This document shows, in pieces, positions 60,266 to 64,000 of a stretch of DNA of 64,000 bases (position 1 is its first letter; every line of letters starts with the position of its first letter). The notes beneath the pieces were generated by a model that was not told the DNA's origin, made no database searches, and saw nothing but the letters and a program-made list of their open reading frames with translations. Made by a program: the position numbers and the translations under genes. Origin of the DNA: Domibacillus aminovorans (GTDB taxonomy: Bacteria; Bacillota; Bacilli; Bacillales; Domibacillaceae); assembly GCF_001643235.1 (NCBI RefSeq), contig NZ_LQWY01000007.1, positions 62,001-126,000 of the forward strand, written 5' to 3'.

Positions 60266-61821
60266 CAAAATACCTTCGTCGTCCATGATTCGCCGTTCCA
60301 AATGTCTGTCACAATGTCTTGATAAAATTCAGGTTCATGTGAAATAAGGAGGATGCTTCCTTTAAAAGCCTTCAGCGCTCGCTTCAACTCTTCTTTTGCA
60401 TCGACGTCAAGGTGATTGGTCGGCTCATCGAGAACGAGAACGTTGGACTCCTGATTAATTAATTTACACAGACGAACTTTTGCTTTTTCACCGCCGCTTA
60501 ACACAGCAACTTTACTTTCAATATGTTTCGTCGTTAATCCACATTTAGCAAGTGATGAACGAATTTCATATTGCGTAAATGATGGGAATTCGGTCCACAT
60601 TTCTTCAATACATGTGTTGTTGTTACTCGTTTTAATTTCTTGCTGGAAGTAGCCGATCAAAAGGTTTTCACCGCGTTCTACTTGGCCAGAAACCGGGGTG
60701 ATTTCACCGAGCAGACTTTTCAGAAGCGTCGTTTTCCCGATCCCATTTGCACCGGTTAGAGCAATTTTTTGTCCGCGATCCATGCGCAAGTTCAGTGGGC
60801 TAGAAAGTGGCTCATCATATCCAATCACAAGGTCGCGTGCTTCAAAAATAAGTTTACTAGGTGTCCGTCCTTCTTTAAAACGGAATTCCGGTTTCGGGCG
60901 TTCAGACGCCAATTCAATAACATCCATTTTATCAAGTTTTTTCTGGCGGGACATCGCCATATTACTCGTTGAAGCACGCGCTTTATTACGGGCAACGAAA
61001 TCTTTTAAGCCGGCAATTTCCTGCTGTTGCTTTTTAAATGCTGCTTCAAGTTGTTGTTTTTTCATTTCATGTACTCTCAAAAATTCATCATACGTACTGG
61101 CGTAGCGATTCAGTTCTTGATTCTCCATATGATAAATTAAATTGACGACACTATTTAAAAATGGAACATCGTGCGAAATGAGCACAAAGGCATTTTCATA
61201 TTCTTGTAAGTAACGCTTCAGCCATACAATGTGCTGTTCGTCCAAATAGTTTGTCGGCTCATCCAAAAGTAAAATGTCCGGCTTTTCAAGGAGTAACTTT
61301 GCGAGCAATACTTTCGTCCGCTGTCCACCGCTCAAGTCATGAACATCACGATCAAGGCCAATGTCATCGAGACCGAGACCACGCGCTGTTTCTTCAATTT
61401 TTGCATCGATAATGTAAAAGTCATTATTTGTAAGAATGTCTTGCATCGTACCCGTTTCTTCAAGCAATGTCTCCAGTTCTTCTGGTGAAACATCTCCCAT
61501 TTTCCCAAACAGTTCATTCATTTCTGTTTCGATATCAAACAAATATTGAAACGCCGTCCGGAGCACATCGCGAACTGTCATGCCTTGCATTAATACTGCA
61601 TGCTGATCAAGATAGCCGACACGGACATTTTTCGACCATTCAACTTTACCTTCATCCGGCTGCAATTCGCCGGTAATAATGTTCATAAACGTTGATTTGC
61701 CTTCACCATTCGCGCCGATAAGGCCGATATGTTCACCCTTTAACAGGCGGAAAGAAACATCATTAAAAATTACACGGTCGCCGAAACCATGGCTTAAGCG
61801 GCTTACTGATAAAATACTCAT
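60265..61821 (-). CDS. ABC-F family ATPase
   Basis: A 518-residue protein with two ABC domains and no membrane spans, as in translation factors of the ABC-F group (YbiT/EttA/YkpA-like). First site: Walker A GANGEGKST, signature LSGGQRTK, Walker B LLLDEPTNYLD. Second site: GANGIGKTT, LSGGEKAK, LVLDEPTNHLD. The linker has the charged arm region KKQQLEAAFKKQQQEIAGLK. It probably acts on the ribosome. The ATG at 61821 or a TTG at 61830 may be the start. It is coupled to the Dph6-like gene. Confidence 0.9.
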   Translation of the reverse strand: MSILSVSRLSHGFGDRVIFNDVSFRLLKGEHIGLIGANGEGKSTFMNIITGELQPDEGKVEWSKNVRVGYLDQHAVLMQGMTVRDVLRTAFQYLFDIETEMNELFGKMGDVSPEELETLLEETGTMQDILTNNDFYIIDAKIEETARGLGLDDIGLDRDVHDLSGGQRTKVLLAKLLLEKPDILLLDEPTNYLDEQHIVWLKRYLQEYENAFVLISHDVPFLNSVVNLIYHMENQELNRYASTYDEFLRVHEMKKQQLEAAFKKQQQEIAGLKDFVARNKARASTSNMAMSRQKKLDKMDVIELASERPKPEFRFKEGRTPSKLIFEARDLVIGYDEPLSSPLNLRMDRGQKIALTGANGIGKTTLLKSLLGEITPVSGQVERGENLLIGYFQQEIKTSNNNTCIEEMWTEFPSFTQYEIRSSLAKCGLTTKHIESKVAVLSGGEKAKVRLCKLINQESNVLVLDEPTNHLDVDAKEELKRALKAFKGSILLISHEPEFYQDIVTDIWNGESWTTKVF

Positions 61822-61950
61822 TGTTGTCAAAAACCTCGCGTTCTTTTTCTTATTATTATATCATTTTGCTTAAAAAAGCGGAGGAAAACTGGTGAACGGC
61901 GAGTAGTCAATGTAAAATAGGTTTTATAAGGAAAATCAGGAGGGATTCTT

Positions 61951-62991
61951 TTGAAAGAACGGACATATAACAAGAAAATAGAGAACACCAATTTCAATTG
62001 GAATTTAGACGAGGGTCTATTTCAATTTGATGATGAGGACGTTGTTTTATTTTGGACAAAGTCAGAACTAAAAACGTTCATCGACACGATTGAAGAAGTG
62101 ACAGGTGTCGAATCTGTCCGGGTAGTACTTGAGACAGCAGGTTACCGGTCAGGGAAAATTATGAGCAGCTTCTATGCAAAGGACGGTAAGAGTATGCGAG
62201 AAGTGCTTGAATCGTTGCCTAATGTTTACACCGCTACGGGTTGGGGAGCAATGGAGTACAAAAGCCTCTGTTTAGAAGAACGGCGTGCTACACTATCCAT
62301 TCGTAATGATTGGGAAAGTAAAGTCGTTCAAGCACAGGGAAAGCAAGAGCCAGGCACCCTTATCGGTGGTCATTGGGCGGGTATTTTTACGGGGCTGTTT
62401 GGAGAGACAATGTGGTATAAAATTACCGATTATACTATATCTGAAGCCGGTTCGTATAAAGAAATCGAACTGTTCCCGTCTCCAGTGACACCGAATGAAA
62501 ACATTCGCGAGTACATTCAGTCGCAGGAGCAGCAGACGATTGTGCAGCTGGAAGCGATGGTGGAAAATCGGACGATAGAACTGAAAACGATGATTCGTGA
62601 ACTGTCTTCACCTGTTATTCCCGTTCTGGACGGTATTCTCGTTACACCGATTATGGGCCGGTTTGATCAAGAACGGTCCGATGACTTAATTGAAAAAGTA
62701 TTGCAAGCTATTGTGGATCATAAAGCAAAAATGCTTATTTTAGATGTCACGGGTATTAATGCGATGGACTCCCTTATTCTAAGTACACTTGAAAAATTGA
62801 CGCAATCCATCCAATTAATCGGTGCGGTACCGATGGTTGCAGGTATTTCTCCGGAACTTGGTATGGAAATGGCGTCAAAAGGCATTTATTTAAAAGATTT
62901 AAAGTGTTTTGCGACACTGAAACACGCTGTTCATTATGCGAATGCACTTGATGGAATGCATATTATTAAGAAAGAAGATGAATCACTTTAA
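61951..62991 (+). CDS. V4R/XylR-N-like sensor with STAS domain (RsbR-related)
   Basis: A 346-residue cytoplasmic protein. Residues about 50-190 resemble a V4R/XylR N-terminal ligand domain (GTLIGGHWAGIFTGLFGE), followed by a helical linker (SQEQQTIVQLEAMVENRTIE) and a C-terminal STAS domain starting SSPVIPVLDGILVTPIMGRF. The STAS loop reads DVTGINAMDSLIL, with Ser where RsbR co-antagonists of the SigB stressosome have the phosphorylated Thr. It may feed a ligand signal into SigB or a similar partner switch. TTG start after CAGGAGGG. Confidence 0.75.
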   Translation: MKERTYNKKIENTNFNWNLDEGLFQFDDEDVVLFWTKSELKTFIDTIEEVTGVESVRVVLETAGYRSGKIMSSFYAKDGKSMREVLESLPNVYTATGWGAMEYKSLCLEERRATLSIRNDWESKVVQAQGKQEPGTLIGGHWAGIFTGLFGETMWYKITDYTISEAGSYKEIELFPSPVTPNENIREYIQSQEQQTIVQLEAMVENRTIELKTMIRELSSPVIPVLDGILVTPIMGRFDQERSDDLIEKVLQAIVDHKAKMLILDVTGINAMDSLILSTLEKLTQSIQLIGAVPMVAGISPELGMEMASKGIYLKDLKCFATLKHAVHYANALDGMHIIKKEDESL

Positions 62992-63059
62992 AAAGATGTC
63001 AAGAGTTTGTTATGATAAATAAAAATACGGGTATAGAAATACAAGTTATTTTTTACCCC

Positions 63060-63102
63060 GGGAGGTGAGGGGAAAAAACAGCTTGTCTGTTTTTTCCACA
63101 TT
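63060..63102 (+). promoter_or_regulatory. Ribosome binding site followed by a hairpin before the CNNM-type gene
   Basis: GGGAGGTGAGGGG (63059-63072) is the only good Shine-Dalgarno sequence before the gene, but 30 bases separate it from the start. The gap holds a perfect hairpin, GGAAAAAACAG / CTGTTTTTTCC with loop CTTGT (63071-63097). Folding would bring the site close to the TTG at 63103. The same hairpin, with its T-run, could act as a terminator of the STAS gene. Confidence 0.55.
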
Positions 63103-64000
63103 TTGATATTAGTCAATATATTGTTATTTGTCCTGCTCATCGTGCTGACCGGCTTTTTCGTTGCAACGGAATTTGCCATCATCCGCGTGCGTCCATCGCG
63201 TATTAATCAGCTCGTTGAAGAAGGGAACAAGCGGGCAATTGCAGCACAAAAAGTAACATCAAACTTAGATGAATACTTGTCTGCCTGTCAGCTTGGTATC
63301 ACGATTACAGCACTCGGACTCGGGTGGCTCGGGGAACCGACTATCGAGAAAATTTTGCATCCGGTGTTTGAACGGTTTGAACTCGCATCATCTGTTTCAA
63401 GTGTTTTATCATTTTTTATCGCCTTTTCCCTTGTGACGTTTTTACACGTTGTTGTCGGGGAACTGGCACCGAAAACAGTCGCGATTCAAAAAGCGGAATG
63501 GGTCACATTAACGTTCTCGCCGATCATCATTGTTTTTGATAAAATCATGTATCCAGTCATTAAATTGTTGAACGGTTCAGCTCGTGGCTTAGTCGGTCTT
63601 TTTGGCTTGAAACAGGCGTCTGAACACGAAATGGCACACTCTGAAGAAGAGCTGCGCATCATTTTGTCGGAAAGTTTTAAAAGTGGTGAAATTAATCAGT
63701 CTGAATATAAATATGTCGATCGTATTTTTGAATTTGACGAGCGTGTGGCTAAGGAAATTATGGTACCACGTACGGATATGATCACATTGTCAAAAGATTT
63801 AACATGGGATGAAATTACGTCAATCATTCAGATTGAAAAATATACGCGTTATCCAGTCGATGATGGTGATAAAGATAACATTCTCGGTATGGTCAACATG
63901 AAAGAACTATTATCATATTATTTAAACCGTGACAGCGATCGGAGTCGGCCGCTTGAAGAGTTTGTAAAACCGGTCATTCGTGTGATTGAAACGATTCCGA
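63103..64000 (+). CDS. CNNM/CorC-HlyC family membrane protein (3' partial)
   Basis: The frame is open to the end of the window (299 codons visible). The N-terminal DUF21 (CNNM) domain has about three to four spans (ILLFVLLIVLTGFFVATEFA; SVLSFFIAFSLVTFLHVVVG) and the blocks LSACQLGITITALGLGWLGE and VGELAPKTVAIQ. The first CBS motif starts at VDRIFEFDERVAKEIMVPRT. Such proteins (B. subtilis YhdP, YugS, YqhB) are linked to magnesium export or homeostasis. The TTG at 63103 is the best start but is not certain. Confidence 0.88.
   Translation, partial: MILVNILLFVLLIVLTGFFVATEFAIIRVRPSRINQLVEEGNKRAIAAQKVTSNLDEYLSACQLGITITALGLGWLGEPTIEKILHPVFERFELASSVSSVLSFFIAFSLVTFLHVVVGELAPKTVAIQKAEWVTLTFSPIIIVFDKIMYPVIKLLNGSARGLVGLFGLKQASEHEMAHSEEELRIILSESFKSGEINQSEYKYVDRIFEFDERVAKEIMVPRTDMITLSKDLTWDEITSIIQIEKYTRYPVDDGDKDNILGMVNMKELLSYYLNRDSDRSRPLEEFVKPVIRVIETIP

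Overview
The window is chromosomal DNA of a low-to-moderate GC, Gram-positive, spore-former-type bacterium (Bacillaceae or a close relative). The evidence is strong AAGGAGG-type ribosome binding sites, frequent TTG and GTG starts, Rho-independent terminators after most units, SigB-like and AhrC/ArgR-like sites, TPP, SAM-I and cobalamin riboswitches, and Bacillus-type gene sets (gatCAB, dgkB, rlmCD, pucABCDE, yfiBC, ydaG-like, FusB-like). No rRNA, tRNA, CRISPR array, complete IS element or phage was seen. The genus cannot be fixed from this sequence alone.

Layout. 1-3.7 kb: alkanesulfonate uptake and desulfonation operon (ssuA partial, ssuD, ssuC, ssuB), AT-rich. 3.8-7.1 kb: gatCAB amidotransferase. 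7.3-11.2 kb: a carboxylesterase, then argC-argB-argD on the minus strand with an ARG box. 11.3-21.0 kb: a thioredoxin-like protein, dgkB, a MarR/MFS efflux pair, a heterodimeric ABC exporter (yfiB/yfiC-like), a stress flavin-binding-like protein, small membrane proteins and rlmCD. 21.5-28.8 kb: an AT-rich purine-catabolic block, pucABCDE (xanthine dehydrogenase), followed by the truncated start of a pucM-like hydroxyisourate hydrolase and an FAD oxidoreductase. 29-33.4 kb: assorted single genes, including an arylamine N-acetyltransferase with a Cys-His-Glu triad. 33.4-38.1 kb: a TPP-riboswitch thiamine-salvage operon (ylmB, tenA, thiZ, thiX, thiY). 38.1-46.3 kb: a stand-alone purC, an acyl-ACP desaturase, a DUF2252 protein, a TetR plus paired SMR efflux unit, argJ divergent from a short NAG synthase across a perfect ARG box, and a cytoplasmic alpha-amylase. 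46.3-49.1 kb: metE behind tandem SAM-I and cobalamin riboswitches.

The most unusual region is 48.8-52.3 kb. A cassette of about 2.9 kb lies between two 334-bp direct copies of the metE 3' end and its terminator. It carries a second pair of SMR transporters, a near-consensus sigma-54 promoter facing them, a 26-bp inverted repeat suited to an upstream activating site, and a divergent sigma-54 enhancer-binding protein. That protein carries an extra sensor-like domain C-terminal to its DNA-binding helix-turn-helix. It reads as a self-contained, ligand-inducible, sigma-54-driven efflux module acquired next to metE.

The right end (52.3-64 kb) has glnS (a GlnRS in a genome that also has GatCAB), a proline/sodium symporter, a DUF948 protein, a 3-methyladenine glycosylase, a DEAD-box-type helicase with a DEGD motif, a FusB-like EF-G-binding protein, a CD3324-family regulator-like protein next to a palindrome-rich segment with a 27-codon ORF, a Dph6-like PP-loop enzyme coupled to an ABC-F ATPase, a V4R-STAS protein, and the 5' part of a CNNM/CorC-type membrane protein running off the window.
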